Assembly: GCA_964489555.1 (NCBI GenBank)
Contig: CAZAZF010000012.1
Location: 1-42,458 of the forward strand
Source: JAAZGD01 sp964489555
GTDB lineage: Bacteria > Bacillota > Clostridia > Peptostreptococcales > Anaerovoracaceae
Direction of reading: 5' to 3'
DNA length: 42,458 nt
The translations under genes were made by a program, and so were the position numbers. Position 1 is the stretch's first letter, and every line of letters begins with the position of its first letter. The notes under the pieces were generated by a model, which made no database searches, was not told the DNA's origin, and saw nothing but the letters and a program-made list of their open reading frames with translations. Shown here one piece after another: positions 32,850-42,224 of this stretch.

Positions 32850-34766
32850 TTAAAATAGATTCTTCTTGTATATAATGTAGGTATTTACCAATCGGTCTAC
32901 TACCTGCTGCATTTCAATCTGTAGCGCGCTGGCTGTATCATAGGCGCCTTGATCCAATGCATCCTTGATTCGGGTTAACAGACATCTCTCCGCCAAGGTA
33001 TCCTGACCCAGGTAAATGCGCATATCCTGGATGGCTTTCCAATTGGCCACATCGAAGTCCACACAATCCTCGTCGTCATGGAGTTTTTTGCATTCTCTGA
33101 CCAAATCCATAGTCTCAGGAATAAGGCGGTTATGCAGTTCCCTGGCCCACACTTCAACAATCGCCTGGCGATAAGAATCAAGAGTCGTCAGCGGCATCAC
33201 ATCGTCTCGCATAAAAATTTCCAGCTTTTGGGGATAGTGGTCGAATGCCTTAATGTTTTCCCAAACCGTGCGAGGTGCTATTCCAAACAGTCGATCCCTT
33301 TCTTCCTGAGTATATTCATCAAAAAGGTCTTTTTCACTTCGGTACGCTCGTTCCGTTTCCAGATAAAAGTCCGCCTCTCCATAATTTTTGCTAATGGATT
33401 GCTCCAGCTCTTTCGATGTTTTCCCTGCCTCCAATGCGGCTTTGATTCCGTCCAGCATAGCCATATATGCAGCGGAAATTACCAGATAGGTGTTGCTTTT
33501 CGGGTTGGGGGCTCTCAGCTCGAAGCGAGTGGCCAGAGGGTTTCTGGTATCCCGGACCAGTCCAATCAGTACGGTACGGTTCCTGGAGGGAAGCTCTACG
33601 GAATGACCCAGAGAACTGACAATACATACCGGCGCTTCGTATCCCGGTTTCAACCGGTTGAAGGCATCGTTGGAAGAACTGACGAAAGGATTGATAACTT
33701 CATAGTTTTTAAGGATTCCCATCAATGCCCCATATCCGATGGGGCTCAAATATTCCTTGTCTCCGTTTTTGGGCGAAAACAAGTTCACCACTTTCCCGTT
33801 TTTCAGTTTGGCGGCAATTCCCATATGGGTATGTTCCCCGGAGCCGGCCACTGCTTCAATGGGCTTGGCCATAAAGGTGACTTCCAAGCCGTGCAAAGTG
33901 AAAATATCCTTGATTACATATTTCACCTGGTTTTCGTTGTCTGACGCCTGAAGGGCATCGGCATATCGCCAATCCACTTCCAACTGTTCCATAATATGGT
34001 CATAATTTCCGCTGTTTCCCAGCTTGGCCTTGACGCCTCCTACTTCCTTGTGGCCCATTTCCACCCCAAATCCATACCGGTCTAGCACCATCAAAGAGCG
34101 TTCCAAGGCCGTGCGAACCGGACCGATGGTCCTTTTCCAATACTGCTCTTTCATGGATTGTGCAGTAGTCAATTGTTCACGATCTGCCTTGTCATCCGGA
34201 GTTTTAACCCAAAATTCCAGCTCCGTAGCACAGGTCAATTCCAGGTCTTCAATCTCTTCCACCGAAGAAATGCCCACCGTCTCCAACACATAAGGATTTT
34301 CCTTCATTAACAGCAACAAATCCTGTTTGAAGTTTTTTACCATATCCCGGAGAATTACCCGGGACCCTACATCTGATGTGTCGTTATGAACCAAAAAAGA
34401 AGGAATTCGAAGAGTCCCCACCGGCAAGCCGGTTTTCACATCACGATTAATAAAATTATGGTCCACATACCAGTTCACTGAAAGGTCTGGCACAATATCC
34501 ACTTTGGCATTATGAAGGTCTGCAATGCCGGGAAGATGAACACTTGAACCGTCCGTTTGAACTCCGGATTTCAGAATCTTGTCGATATCCTCCAGAAAAG
34601 CCGTCACCGGAATTTTTTCGTCGGTGTCATGGCCACCAATATCCAGACCCACCAAGGAAACGAATTTCACTTCCGGGTGCTTTAGAAGGATATGGACAAG
34701 ATCCTCCCTACCGTGCTGATGAGGCAAAATGGTGTACAACATTTTATCAAAATCAAACTCCAACAT
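32850..34766 (-). CDS. Long glutamine-synthetase-family protein
   Basis: The start chosen is the ATG at 34766 (MLEFDFDKMLYTILPHQHG), with AAGGAGG 9 bases upstream, giving 638 residues; an in-frame codon at 34805 has no ribosome site. The glutamine synthetase catalytic fold is recognised by ELEFWVK (metal ligands), VAGSGEHTHMGIA (ATP/metal site), SRNRTVLIGL and TRFELRAPNPKSNTYLVISA. The length is well above GSI (about 450-470) and below GSIII (about 700), with a C-terminal helical extension of about 130 residues. Function as a genuine glutamine synthetase is likely but not certain; a gamma-glutamyl ligase on another amine is the alternative. No GlnR site was found. Confidence 0.78.
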   Translation of the reverse strand: MLEFDFDKMLYTILPHQHGREDLVHILLKHPEVKFVSLVGLDIGGHDTDEKIPVTAFLEDIDKILKSGVQTDGSSVHLPGIADLHNAKVDIVPDLSVNWYVDHNFINRDVKTGLPVGTLRIPSFLVHNDTSDVGSRVILRDMVKNFKQDLLLLMKENPYVLETVGISSVEEIEDLELTCATELEFWVKTPDDKADREQLTTAQSMKEQYWKRTIGPVRTALERSLMVLDRYGFGVEMGHKEVGGVKAKLGNSGNYDHIMEQLEVDWRYADALQASDNENQVKYVIKDIFTLHGLEVTFMAKPIEAVAGSGEHTHMGIAAKLKNGKVVNLFSPKNGDKEYLSPIGYGALMGILKNYEVINPFVSSSNDAFNRLKPGYEAPVCIVSSLGHSVELPSRNRTVLIGLVRDTRNPLATRFELRAPNPKSNTYLVISAAYMAMLDGIKAALEAGKTSKELEQSISKNYGEADFYLETERAYRSEKDLFDEYTQEERDRLFGIAPRTVWENIKAFDHYPQKLEIFMRDDVMPLTTLDSYRQAIVEVWARELHNRLIPETMDLVRECKKLHDDEDCVDFDVANWKAIQDMRIYLGQDTLAERCLLTRIKDALDQGAYDTASALQIEMQQVVDRLVNTYIIYKKNLF

Positions 34767-34792
34767 ATATTCATACCTCCTTTTTGAACGGG

Positions 34793-34821
34793 ATAGCGGG
34801 CGCAATCATTGCGCCCGCTAT
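34793..34821. repeat. Perfect 14-bp inverted repeat before the glutamine synthetase-family gene
   Basis: ATAGCGGGCGCAAT, one base, ATTGCGCCCGCTAT. It lies 23 bases after the UPF0182 gene stop and just ahead of the next ribosome site. Neither strand has a following T run, so it is a poor terminator; a message-stabilising hairpin or a binding site is possible. Confidence 0.7.
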
Positions 34822-34844
34822 AATAACATCTATCTTTTGCGGGT

Positions 34845-37793
34845 CTAATCCATCTCTAATTCCAGTTCTTCCAACAATTCTTCCGGAATAACATCCATCG
34901 AAGCCTCGTTGTTGGTCATGCTCTCCAAAGCAGCCAGCAGCTTTTGAAGTGTGGCCATATGGGTGCCGTAATCCGCCCATCTTCCAGCCTTCTGAGCACT
35001 AATGGCATTCTCGTAAGCAGCAGCGGCTTTCAGAATCAGTTCGGCTTGAGTCAAATCGGAGCTGACACCTCCTCCCGAAGGCGTTCCATCTTCACTGGTT
35101 CCACCGTCGGTGGTGGCACCAAAGAGAGACTCCAATGCCTGTGCCAAGGTTTCTTCATAGGCGATTCTATCTCCATAAGCTACGATAACACGCTTTACTT
35201 CCGGCAAGGAAGAATTGGTAGCCTCCAGATAAACCGGCTCTACATAAAGCAGACTTTCCTCAATGGGGATTATAAACAAGTTGCCACGGCTATAGTTGGA
35301 GCCGGAGGAGTTCCACAAGGAGAACTCTTTGGAAATCTCCGGATGCTGGTCAATCTGTGCTTCAATCTGCATGGGCCCGTATATGATTCGGTCTTTGGGC
35401 AGTTGATACAACACTAGCTCCCCATAATTGTCCCCATCATTTCTTGCCAAAAGAAGGGCCATCAGATTCCGTCTATCCCGGGGAGTATAAGCAATGGTAT
35501 TTACAAATTCTGCCTTTTGCTCGCCCGGCAATTTCATAATGTAGTAGGTTGGAGTCATGATGGTTTCTGTGGTCCCGAAAATCTCACGACCGATATCCCA
35601 AAGGTCTTCATCCTGATAGAATACCCGGACATTGCTCATGTGGTATCTGGCATACACATTGGCCTGGATATTCAACATGGTGCTGGGGTATCGGATATGA
35701 CATCTCACTTCATCCGGCATCTGGTCAAAAGATTTGAACAAATCGGGATAAATATTCATAAAGGTATTGGCAATGGGATCTTTGTCGTCCACCAAATAAT
35801 AGGTGGCCGTACCGTTGTACGCATCAATCACCACTTTTACGGAATTTCGAATATAGTTAATTCTCGTTCCCTCCGAATAGGGCTCCGAATACGGATACTT
35901 ATCGCTGGTAGTATAAGCATCAATAATCCAGAAGAGCTTTCCATCAATCACCACGATATAGGGATCGTTTTCATAGGCCAGATACGGCATGATGGTCTTC
36001 ACACGTTCCATAATGTTTCGATTAATAATAATCCGTGAATCAGAATCTAGATTCGTGCTTACAAGAAGCTTCAAGCTTTGTTCCCGGATGGCAAACATCA
36101 CGCGGTTCAGAAGATTTAACTTAATCCCTGCATCTCCTTCGTACATCGTGTATTGGTTGACATCCCCGTCGGGATAGTCAAATTCTTCTTCATCGGTGCC
36201 GACTAAAATATAATTGTTGGTCAGCTCCCCAAAGTAAATCTCCGGTCTTTGTATTTGAATTTCCTCCACCTGAGAAACAGGCGGAATGCTGTCGATCAAC
36301 ATGTCCGGTTGCCCGGAAGCTGTTACTTTGTCTACCCTTGATAAGGTAATACCATATCCATGGGTATATTTTATATGCTGGTTCAACCAAGTTTCACTGA
36401 TCAAGGTTTCGTCAATTTCACGAGCGGACAGGAAGGTTTGAGTGTACTCTCCATTAACCACATATCGGTCTACATCCACATCGTTAAAGGTATAGTAAAG
36501 ACGAATACTCTGGGTTTGATTATAGAATTTTTTTGCCGGCTCATAGTCGTTGATACGAATGTTGGAAATGGTTTCCTGATTGTTGGCAATGTCTTCATTG
36601 GTCAAGGTGTTGGTGGCTGCGAAAGGCCTGATATCTACCTTGTCCAGGTCATAGGCAAACTGGGTGTAGGCGATGTTGTATTCCAGATATTCCATTTCTT
36701 TGTTGATTTCATCCGGAGATACCACTAGGTTCTGAATCAGAGTAGAGCCCCCGGTTCCTACCGCTCCTACAATAATCATGACTACCGGCAACAACAGGAT
36801 GATTTTGAATTTTTTCTTCACCACCCCAATGGCAAAGGTCACCGCCGCCACCAAAGACAATCCGATGAGAAGACGATACATCCATAATGTTACATTTACA
36901 TCGGTAAATCCGGCGCCGTACACCGCTCCCAAGCTGGAATACAACAGGCCGTATTGCTTGAGAAAGAAATTCACCGCCAGCATCACAAAGAAAATGGCGC
37001 CCAACACAATCAGCTCTTTCTGCGCAATGCTCAAAAGCTGGCGGAAGTTGTCATCGTCAAACTGTTTTTTAGGCCTTCTGGTTTGGCGAATATTTCCGCC
37101 TCTTTGAAATTGTCGGCCCATGTTCTCGAACATGTCATTGAGGTTATCAAATCCAAACCCTTTTCGACCTCCCCGGGGAGGCACCTGATTGCCTTGGAAG
37201 GGATCTTCCTCTTCAAAGCCATCGGGGTCTTCCGCCGATTCATACATTTGAGGCGTTCTCATGCTCAACAAAATGGAGTAATAAAGAACGCTGATTACCG
37301 CATACCCAATTACAATGCCGATAATGAAAGTGTTCACCTGTTCGATGAAGGCCAATTTGAAGATATAGAAGGAAATATCCATATTGAATAGGGGATCCGC
37401 TTTGGCAAAGTCGGTGGCGTTGGTAAATTTCAAGGCTTCAAACCACAATGCCTTGGCGGCCATAAAGGAAGCCAGGGCAGCAAACACCACAGAGATAAGG
37501 AATGTGATTTGCCCCAACCTTTTTTCGTTTACCTCTTCATTGGACTCCACTTTTTTGTAATATCCTCTTTTAAGTAGCTTTAAGAAGATCAGTGTGATGG
37601 CCGTCAATAGTACAAACAGCGGAATTCCGATTTGTAGCTGGGTCACGATTTGCTTGAAGAACACACTTAGGTATCCCATTTCGCGGAACCAAAGCAAATC
37701 GGTAAGGAACCCGATTAAGGCTAAGAATAAACCGATGACGACTACCGCCAGCAGAATAATTCCTTTCAGGCCTAACTTCTTTTTCTCTTTCAA
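34845..37793 (-). CDS. UPF0182 family large membrane protein
   Basis: 982 residues, matching the length of this family (COG1615). Seven or so N-terminal helices (about 10-330) are interrupted by a hydrophilic Gly/Arg/Asp-rich stretch (about 190-255). A large extracytoplasmic domain follows (about 350-900; GTGGSTLIQNLVVSPDEINKE, THGYGITLSRVDKV, ENDPYIVVIDGKLFWIIDAY). The C-terminus is Ser/Thr/Gly-rich, then helical and acidic. The function of the family is unknown. The start is TTG at 37793 with GGGAGG 8 bases upstream. It follows the PEP carboxykinase gene by 25 bases. Confidence 0.9.
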   Translation of the reverse strand: MKEKKKLGLKGIILLAVVVIGLFLALIGFLTDLLWFREMGYLSVFFKQIVTQLQIGIPLFVLLTAITLIFLKLLKRGYYKKVESNEEVNEKRLGQITFLISVVFAALASFMAAKALWFEALKFTNATDFAKADPLFNMDISFYIFKLAFIEQVNTFIIGIVIGYAVISVLYYSILLSMRTPQMYESAEDPDGFEEEDPFQGNQVPPRGGRKGFGFDNLNDMFENMGRQFQRGGNIRQTRRPKKQFDDDNFRQLLSIAQKELIVLGAIFFVMLAVNFFLKQYGLLYSSLGAVYGAGFTDVNVTLWMYRLLIGLSLVAAVTFAIGVVKKKFKIILLLPVVMIIVGAVGTGGSTLIQNLVVSPDEINKEMEYLEYNIAYTQFAYDLDKVDIRPFAATNTLTNEDIANNQETISNIRINDYEPAKKFYNQTQSIRLYYTFNDVDVDRYVVNGEYTQTFLSAREIDETLISETWLNQHIKYTHGYGITLSRVDKVTASGQPDMLIDSIPPVSQVEEIQIQRPEIYFGELTNNYILVGTDEEEFDYPDGDVNQYTMYEGDAGIKLNLLNRVMFAIREQSLKLLVSTNLDSDSRIIINRNIMERVKTIMPYLAYENDPYIVVIDGKLFWIIDAYTTSDKYPYSEPYSEGTRINYIRNSVKVVIDAYNGTATYYLVDDKDPIANTFMNIYPDLFKSFDQMPDEVRCHIRYPSTMLNIQANVYARYHMSNVRVFYQDEDLWDIGREIFGTTETIMTPTYYIMKLPGEQKAEFVNTIAYTPRDRRNLMALLLARNDGDNYGELVLYQLPKDRIIYGPMQIEAQIDQHPEISKEFSLWNSSGSNYSRGNLFIIPIEESLLYVEPVYLEATNSSLPEVKRVIVAYGDRIAYEETLAQALESLFGATTDGGTSEDGTPSGGGVSSDLTQAELILKAAAAYENAISAQKAGRWADYGTHMATLQKLLAALESMTNNEASMDVIPEELLEELELEMD

Positions 37794-37818
37794 AATCTCT
37801 TCCTCCCTTATTTTAACT

Positions 37819-39474
37819 TCATTTTAACTTCTGCACTAACTCTTTAATGATATCTTCTGCTTCCTCCGGAAGGGCATCCCTCCCACCCTTTTCGGTTTTC
37901 AGGCTTTCCAGATAATTGATTCTACCCTCTAAACCGGCTCTCAAAACTTCTATGTAGGCCTTCCCTTCAAAGTCGGGCACAAATCCTTCTATTTCCATGG
38001 TTTTAATTCGAGACAAGGGTCCAAAGTCTTTAAATTGGGCTGTGCCATCGATGATAGCTTCTAAAATCCCAATGGTAACCTCCTTGGGGATTTTCTCTTC
38101 CAGGAAATGTCCGGTATTCAAAATGTAATTGGTCACTCCTCGTTTTTCAAAAAGTTCTTTGAATTTGTGGTAATCTTCTTTCAACGCATAAGTACGAAAT
38201 GGATTGGCATAAGGTTCAAAGACCAATGCGTTAATGTCCACCCCTTCCGCCAAACGTTCCGCCGAAGTTCTCTTGGTAGCCAGACAGGCCCCCATCACCG
38301 AGGCCAACGCCGGATTATCTAATCTCAACACCGGGGGCAGCGCCTTGTCCTTCATCAGCCAAATGATGGAGTTAACAGGTTCTTCCATTTTGTCCACTCG
38401 GTTGGGCGCCCAAAGCTTGGATTTGATAGCCCGACCATTGCCGTTTCGAATATCTTCTGTCACCAGGACCATCTTTCCCTCTTGGTCCAGTGTTGCCCCA
38501 ACATTTTGGGCAGTAATCAGATATCTATTATCCGGCGAGGACAACGGATAATCTTGGGTTTTGTCAAAATAGGAAGGCTCCAAAGCCACTGAACTGCCAT
38601 TTTCATTGGATATGATATAGGCGTCATCATGAAGCACCGTCACATCATACTTCCCATCATGCTTGGCGTGAGTCAATGTAGATTTACCGGAACCGGAAAG
38701 ACCAAAGACACCGATAACATGTGCTTTTCCGTCAGGTCGCAAACAACGTTTTAATCCACCATGACATGCCGTATATCCGTTTCTGTTTGCAATGCTCCAG
38801 GCCAGAGTAAGCGTGCCCTTTTTATGCTCTCCAAAATACCTCATTCCCAGTAGGCATGCACAGTTGTGCTCCGGGTCAAAAAAGGCCAATCCAAGGGGAA
38901 ATTTGGGATGAACAAAGTCTGGGTCTGACAAGATGAAAATGTCCGGTTCATCTCCTACCGGCTTGGATTCTTCGTACATTTTATCATAAAACTCATTTAA
39001 ATACTGAAAATTCAATAGCCAGTTGTATATGGTATTCTCATAGCTTTCGGGAATTAGCAAATGGGCTTTTACGATAAAGTCCTTGTCCAACCCGATATAG
39101 CTTTGGGTGTGATACATTTTTTTGTGCCGAACTTGATAGGCTGCTTCCCGTAAAACTTTGGTCAGCTCCCCTTCTTCCACCCCCTCTTCTCCCAGGATTA
39201 CCCGGGCACCGGCAAACCGCCCGATAATTTCTCCATCATTGAAAAGTAAGATTTTGGCCCCTTCCGGAATCCCAATTTTTTCCGGTTCATAAACCGGCAT
39301 GTCCGTCTCGATGGTTCCACAGGAATTTTTAGCCATTTCATATGCTTTTTTTAAATCCACCATCACCTCTACGTTGTTTCCGTAAAATGCGGTTTCAATG
39401 GTGGTGCGAGCCGGAGAAAATCCCCGGTTCCCCAAGGTGATCTCTTCTCTAGGGTAGTACGCTTTGGTTGACAT
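37819..39474 (-). CDS. pckA: Phosphoenolpyruvate carboxykinase, ATP type
   Basis: 551 residues. The catalytic region has FGEHKKGTLTLAWS (213-226, aligning with the GEMKKG of known enzymes), P-loop GLSGSGKST (258-266), the kinase-2 segment LHDDAY (281-286) in place of the usual GDDEH, and ANPFRTYALKEDYHKF (423-438). It interconverts oxaloacetate and PEP with ATP; in anaerobes it can run in the PEP-carboxylating direction. N-terminal spacing and several motif residues differ from E. coli PckA, so it belongs to a diverged clostridial branch. GGAGG lies 7 bases before the ATG. Confidence 0.88.
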   Translation of the reverse strand: MSTKAYYPREEITLGNRGFSPARTTIETAFYGNNVEVMVDLKKAYEMAKNSCGTIETDMPVYEPEKIGIPEGAKILLFNDGEIIGRFAGARVILGEEGVEEGELTKVLREAAYQVRHKKMYHTQSYIGLDKDFIVKAHLLIPESYENTIYNWLLNFQYLNEFYDKMYEESKPVGDEPDIFILSDPDFVHPKFPLGLAFFDPEHNCACLLGMRYFGEHKKGTLTLAWSIANRNGYTACHGGLKRCLRPDGKAHVIGVFGLSGSGKSTLTHAKHDGKYDVTVLHDDAYIISNENGSSVALEPSYFDKTQDYPLSSPDNRYLITAQNVGATLDQEGKMVLVTEDIRNGNGRAIKSKLWAPNRVDKMEEPVNSIIWLMKDKALPPVLRLDNPALASVMGACLATKRTSAERLAEGVDINALVFEPYANPFRTYALKEDYHKFKELFEKRGVTNYILNTGHFLEEKIPKEVTIGILEAIIDGTAQFKDFGPLSRIKTMEIEGFVPDFEGKAYIEVLRAGLEGRINYLESLKTEKGGRDALPEEAEDIIKELVQKLK

Positions 39475-39523
39475 GATAACGCCTCCGATTGATCAAAATT
39501 CCAGCTGTCTATTTATTGTCTGT

Positions 39524-40861
39524 TTATCGATCGAAAAATGTAGTCTCAATCCACTCTTGAAAATTCAGAATAACTCCATTTACTTTGGCTGTAGCTTCGC
39601 TTTCAGGGGCAAAGTGGCGAAGCCCAAGAATGCTTCCTTCCAAAATCAATACTACAATGATGATGGCAATCACCAATTTCCCGAAGAAACCGCCTTTTCG
39701 TTTTCCCTCTTCCTGATAAAAATCCTCTTCCTCTCCTTCTTCCAACAGTTCCTCAGCCTTTAAGGCTTCCGCCACTTGAGAGGGGATGGAAGCCACAGGA
39801 ATCGGGGCCGTGTCAGTGTCCCAAAGCTTGGCTAATCTCTCGTCCACATCCGGCATCTCCCGAGAAGCAACAACTTGTTCCACGGAAGCCGGCCCGGTTG
39901 ATGATTCTTCTATATTGCCTTTTCCCTCATTACTTCCTTTCGTCGGGAGAATGGTTGGGGCGATAGGGTGCAGAGGCGTAAGGAGCCTTGCCTGCTCCTG
40001 GAAGTCCTCCTCCGGTCGGGTTTCCGGTTGGGTTTCCGGTTGGGTTCCAAATTCTTGGTCCCTAGCCTTTTGAACAAATTGGGTTTTCTTAATATCAAAC
40101 TCATCCGGCTCCCGGCTATATTCTTCCTCCCCATATTTTATTTTTTCAATGATTTGCGTTTTGGCGTTTTCATCCAACCCCACTTGCAAAAGATCTCTTC
40201 TCAGTTCCATGGTGTTGAACTTAAGCCGTTCTTCGTCATACAAGTCATTTTCCCAGGATTCTTCTCTGGGGTAGGGTTGAATGGCCTGTCTCTCTCTTTC
40301 CATTTCCCTGACATGATTCGCAGGGTCAAACCGTTCCTCCACAGGAACTGAATAGGTAGGCGGAGGTGTTGCGAATCTTTCGGGAGCAGGCTCCGGGTCT
40401 CGGTTGGTACGAAGATATTCGCGATCCAAAAGTTGCTGGAACTCATCTCTACTCTTGTTATAGGTATGGAAGCGACTTTCCGGGTCAAAATCAATACCTC
40501 TCTCGGGAGGCGGGGCAGGCCTTTCGATATTCCACTGAAAATCCACCTCCTCTGTGGGTCGGGATTCTCCCTTGGGAAATTGATGGACATTCCACACGAA
40601 ATCTTCCTCTGCAGGCTTGGAGGCTTTTTTCACAGCACTGCGGGCTTCTTCTAGCCTTCGTGAATCCGGGGCCGGTTTGCGAAAGAAAAACTCATCTTCC
40701 GGTTCGGTTTCTTCTACGGTTGGTTCAGGAGAAGGGCGATTATACACAATTTCTTCCCGTGGTTCAGATCTTTTACGTGTTTCCTCTCCCACCTTATATC
40801 CGCATTTACTGCAAAAGAGATCTGTTTCTCTAAGGGCATTTCCGCAATTGCTGCAATACAT
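39524..40861 (-). CDS. Zinc-ribbon, single-pass membrane protein with acidic linker
   Basis: 445 residues. The N-terminus is a double CxxC zinc ribbon (YCSNCGNALRETDLFCSKCG, 2-21). Residues 25-375 are low-complexity, rich in Glu, Pro and Arg, with a run of ETQP/ETRP repeats from 12-bp DNA repeats. A helix (about 399-421) and a short outside tail follow. This is the plan of the 'zinc-ribbon domain-containing' proteins of Firmicutes, whose roles are mostly unknown. It is paired with the next upstream gene, which encodes another Pro/Glu-rich membrane-anchored protein. A function in envelope regulation is only a guess. Confidence 0.75.
   Translation of the reverse strand: MYCSNCGNALRETDLFCSKCGYKVGEETRKRSEPREEIVYNRPSPEPTVEETEPEDEFFFRKPAPDSRRLEEARSAVKKASKPAEEDFVWNVHQFPKGESRPTEEVDFQWNIERPAPPPERGIDFDPESRFHTYNKSRDEFQQLLDREYLRTNRDPEPAPERFATPPPTYSVPVEERFDPANHVREMERERQAIQPYPREESWENDLYDEERLKFNTMELRRDLLQVGLDENAKTQIIEKIKYGEEEYSREPDEFDIKKTQFVQKARDQEFGTQPETQPETRPEEDFQEQARLLTPLHPIAPTILPTKGSNEGKGNIEESSTGPASVEQVVASREMPDVDERLAKLWDTDTAPIPVASIPSQVAEALKAEELLEEGEEEDFYQEEGKRKGGFFGKLVIAIIIVVLILEGSILGLRHFAPESEATAKVNGVILNFQEWIETTFFDR
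40011..40046. repeat. Three 12-bp tandem repeats in the zinc-ribbon gene
   Basis: Three copies of tccggtTGGgtt (first one with a C change) in frame; on the coding strand they give Glu-Thr-Gln/Arg-Pro repeats. The copies are nearly identical, so the expansion is recent. Confidence 0.85.
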
Positions 40862-40877
40862 TGAATTCCTCCTTTAT

Positions 40878-41906
40878 TTAATCAAGGATTTTATGATCCA
40901 ATTCTTCCTCTGAATACCTTTTCCCGGAATGGGTCACACTATCATGTAGCGAATAGAACTTGGAAGAAAATGTTTGTTCCGGCCTGGGTTTTTCTTCTGG
41001 TACGAAAGGTCTTTCCGGTTGCTTTTTCGGAAGCCCTGCCGGCTGTTTGTCTGGAGGTCTTGCCGGCTGATTTGCCTGCGGCTTTGTCACGGGCGAGTCG
41101 TAGTAGGTCTCTAGGGGTGGATTGTGTGGGTTGGCTTCGAAAAAGATTTCATCTTCTTCCGGCAGTTGAAACTCGGTAAATCCTACGGTCCGGGTTTTCT
41201 TTTCCGGAGACTTCCCTGTTGAAATCCGTTGGGGCTCCACTACCTGCGCCGGATATCTAACTGGCCTGGGAGATGCCATCCCCGTTTCATCAACAGGCTG
41301 TGAAGCAGTTCTTTCTACCGGTAAAGAAGATGGCTCTTCTATTATACGCCTTGGTTCCGGTCTTGGTTCCGGTCTTGGTTCCGGTCTTGGTTCCGGTCTT
41401 GGTTCCGGCGGAGATATAGTCACCTTCCGTTCCGATATAATGGGACGGGGAATGTTTCCGGAAGCCCTCTCCTGGTACATGGGAGACCTCGATTGCGGGG
41501 GCGTTGAAGATGGTGCTACGCCTTGTTGCGTGGGAAAAGTCCCGTTCGTCGGATAAGGGTTTTGCACCGTCTGGGATCCTGGTGTCCAAGGTATAGGTTG
41601 CTGAATAATATATACCGGCGGCGAAGAAGGGCTCTGCTGGAATTGCTGAGCTTGTTGATTAAATTCACCCATTTTGGTCTGCACAGCTCGAACGGTTGCT
41701 TGATCAATTTTTAGATTGGTCAGTTCTCCACCAACTTGGTCTAGTTTCCCTTCCATTTTTGATAAAAATCGATTTTGTTCACCGATACGCTCATCAAAAC
41801 GACGATAACCATGTAAAAGGGTGGATGCTAACAGAGCAACCATGCCAACAGACAGGATCACAACCAGTACTACCCAAATGTCTACTGTCGCATTCCCCAA
41901 GGTCAT
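40878..41906 (-). CDS. Membrane-anchored coiled-coil protein with PEPR repeats
   Basis: 342 residues, family not recognised. One N-terminal helix (about 9-29) leads to a coiled coil (about 33-95), a Gln/Pro/Ser-rich region (95-165), then five consecutive Pro-Glu-Pro-Arg units encoded by 12-bp DNA repeats, and a charged, disordered C-terminus with LPKKQPERPFVPEEKPRPEQ. The anchored coiled-coil plan recalls YtxH/DUF948-like or RmuC-like cytoplasmic-facing proteins, but I make no assignment. AGGAGAGG precedes the ATG. A strong promoter lies about 100 bases upstream, so this is the first gene of the downstream unit. Confidence 0.7.
   Translation of the reverse strand: MTLGNATVDIWVVLVVILSVGMVALLASTLLHGYRRFDERIGEQNRFLSKMEGKLDQVGGELTNLKIDQATVRAVQTKMGEFNQQAQQFQQSPSSPPVYIIQQPIPWTPGSQTVQNPYPTNGTFPTQQGVAPSSTPPQSRSPMYQERASGNIPRPIISERKVTISPPEPRPEPRPEPRPEPRPEPRRIIEEPSSLPVERTASQPVDETGMASPRPVRYPAQVVEPQRISTGKSPEKKTRTVGFTEFQLPEEDEIFFEANPHNPPLETYYDSPVTKPQANQPARPPDKQPAGLPKKQPERPFVPEEKPRPEQTFSSKFYSLHDSVTHSGKRYSEEELDHKILD
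41353..41408. repeat. 12-bp tandem repeat, about 4.7 copies
   Basis: The unit ggttccggtctt is repeated exactly four times with a partial fifth (8 bases). On the coding strand it reads as Pro-Glu-Pro-Arg repeats. Identical copies suggest slippage-prone, length-variable DNA. Confidence 0.92.
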
Positions 41907-42004
41907 GCCTTCGCCCTCTCCTAGTTTTCACAGTGATTATTATTCGGGAATACCGCAAAGCTTTCGCGCGTACTCCTCCTGACTTATGCTATAATATATC
42001 AATA

Positions 42005-42033
42005 TATTATACATCCTGAAGATAGGAATGGCA
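42005..42033 (-). promoter_or_regulatory. Sigma-A promoter of the coiled-coil/zinc-ribbon genes
   Basis: Minus strand TTGCCA, 17 bases, TATAAT. A start near 41998 gives a leader of about 90 bases. The open frame at 41940-42152 spans this promoter and is unlikely to be a gene. Confidence 0.75.
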
Positions 42034-42120
42034 ACGGAAATGGCCGAATTTTCAATGAAAATCACCATATTAAGTAGTAGCCAGGAATTAGGCCAACTAG
42101 ATGAAGTGGTTCTGACATTT

Positions 42121-42143
42121 TCCGGAGTATAAAACACTCCGGA
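42121..42143. repeat. Small inverted repeat between the divergent promoters
   Basis: TCCGGAGT and ACTCCGGA flank a 7-base spacer. The T tract is poor on either strand. It could be a weak terminator, an operator, or a leftover of a tccgga-type insertion element like that at 1-940. Confidence 0.4.
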
Positions 42144-42189
42144 TTGCATCACATTTCTAGCGGATGGGAAAATGGTGATTCCCCGAACA

Positions 42190-42218
42190 TTGCTAGAAAA
42201 AAACGAGTATGGTATAAT
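42190..42218 (+). promoter_or_regulatory. Sigma-A promoter of the 6S RNA
   Basis: Plus strand TTGCTA, 17 bases, TATAAT. Predicted start is at about 42225, exactly where the closing stem of the RNA begins. Confidence 0.8.
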
Positions 42219-42224
42219 TTAAAT

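Noticed and set aside
33078..33944. 288-codon plus-strand open frame
   Set aside because: It is the antisense shadow of the glutamine-synthetase-family gene, whose frame has clear family motifs; the shadow has none.
41353..41408. Tandem repeats as a CRISPR array
   Set aside because: The units are 12 bp with no spacers and lie in frame within a coding gene; no cas genes are present.
41940..42152. 70-codon minus-strand open frame near the right end
   Set aside because: It spans the predicted promoter at 42005-42033 and the inverted repeat at 42121-42143, and has no ribosome site.
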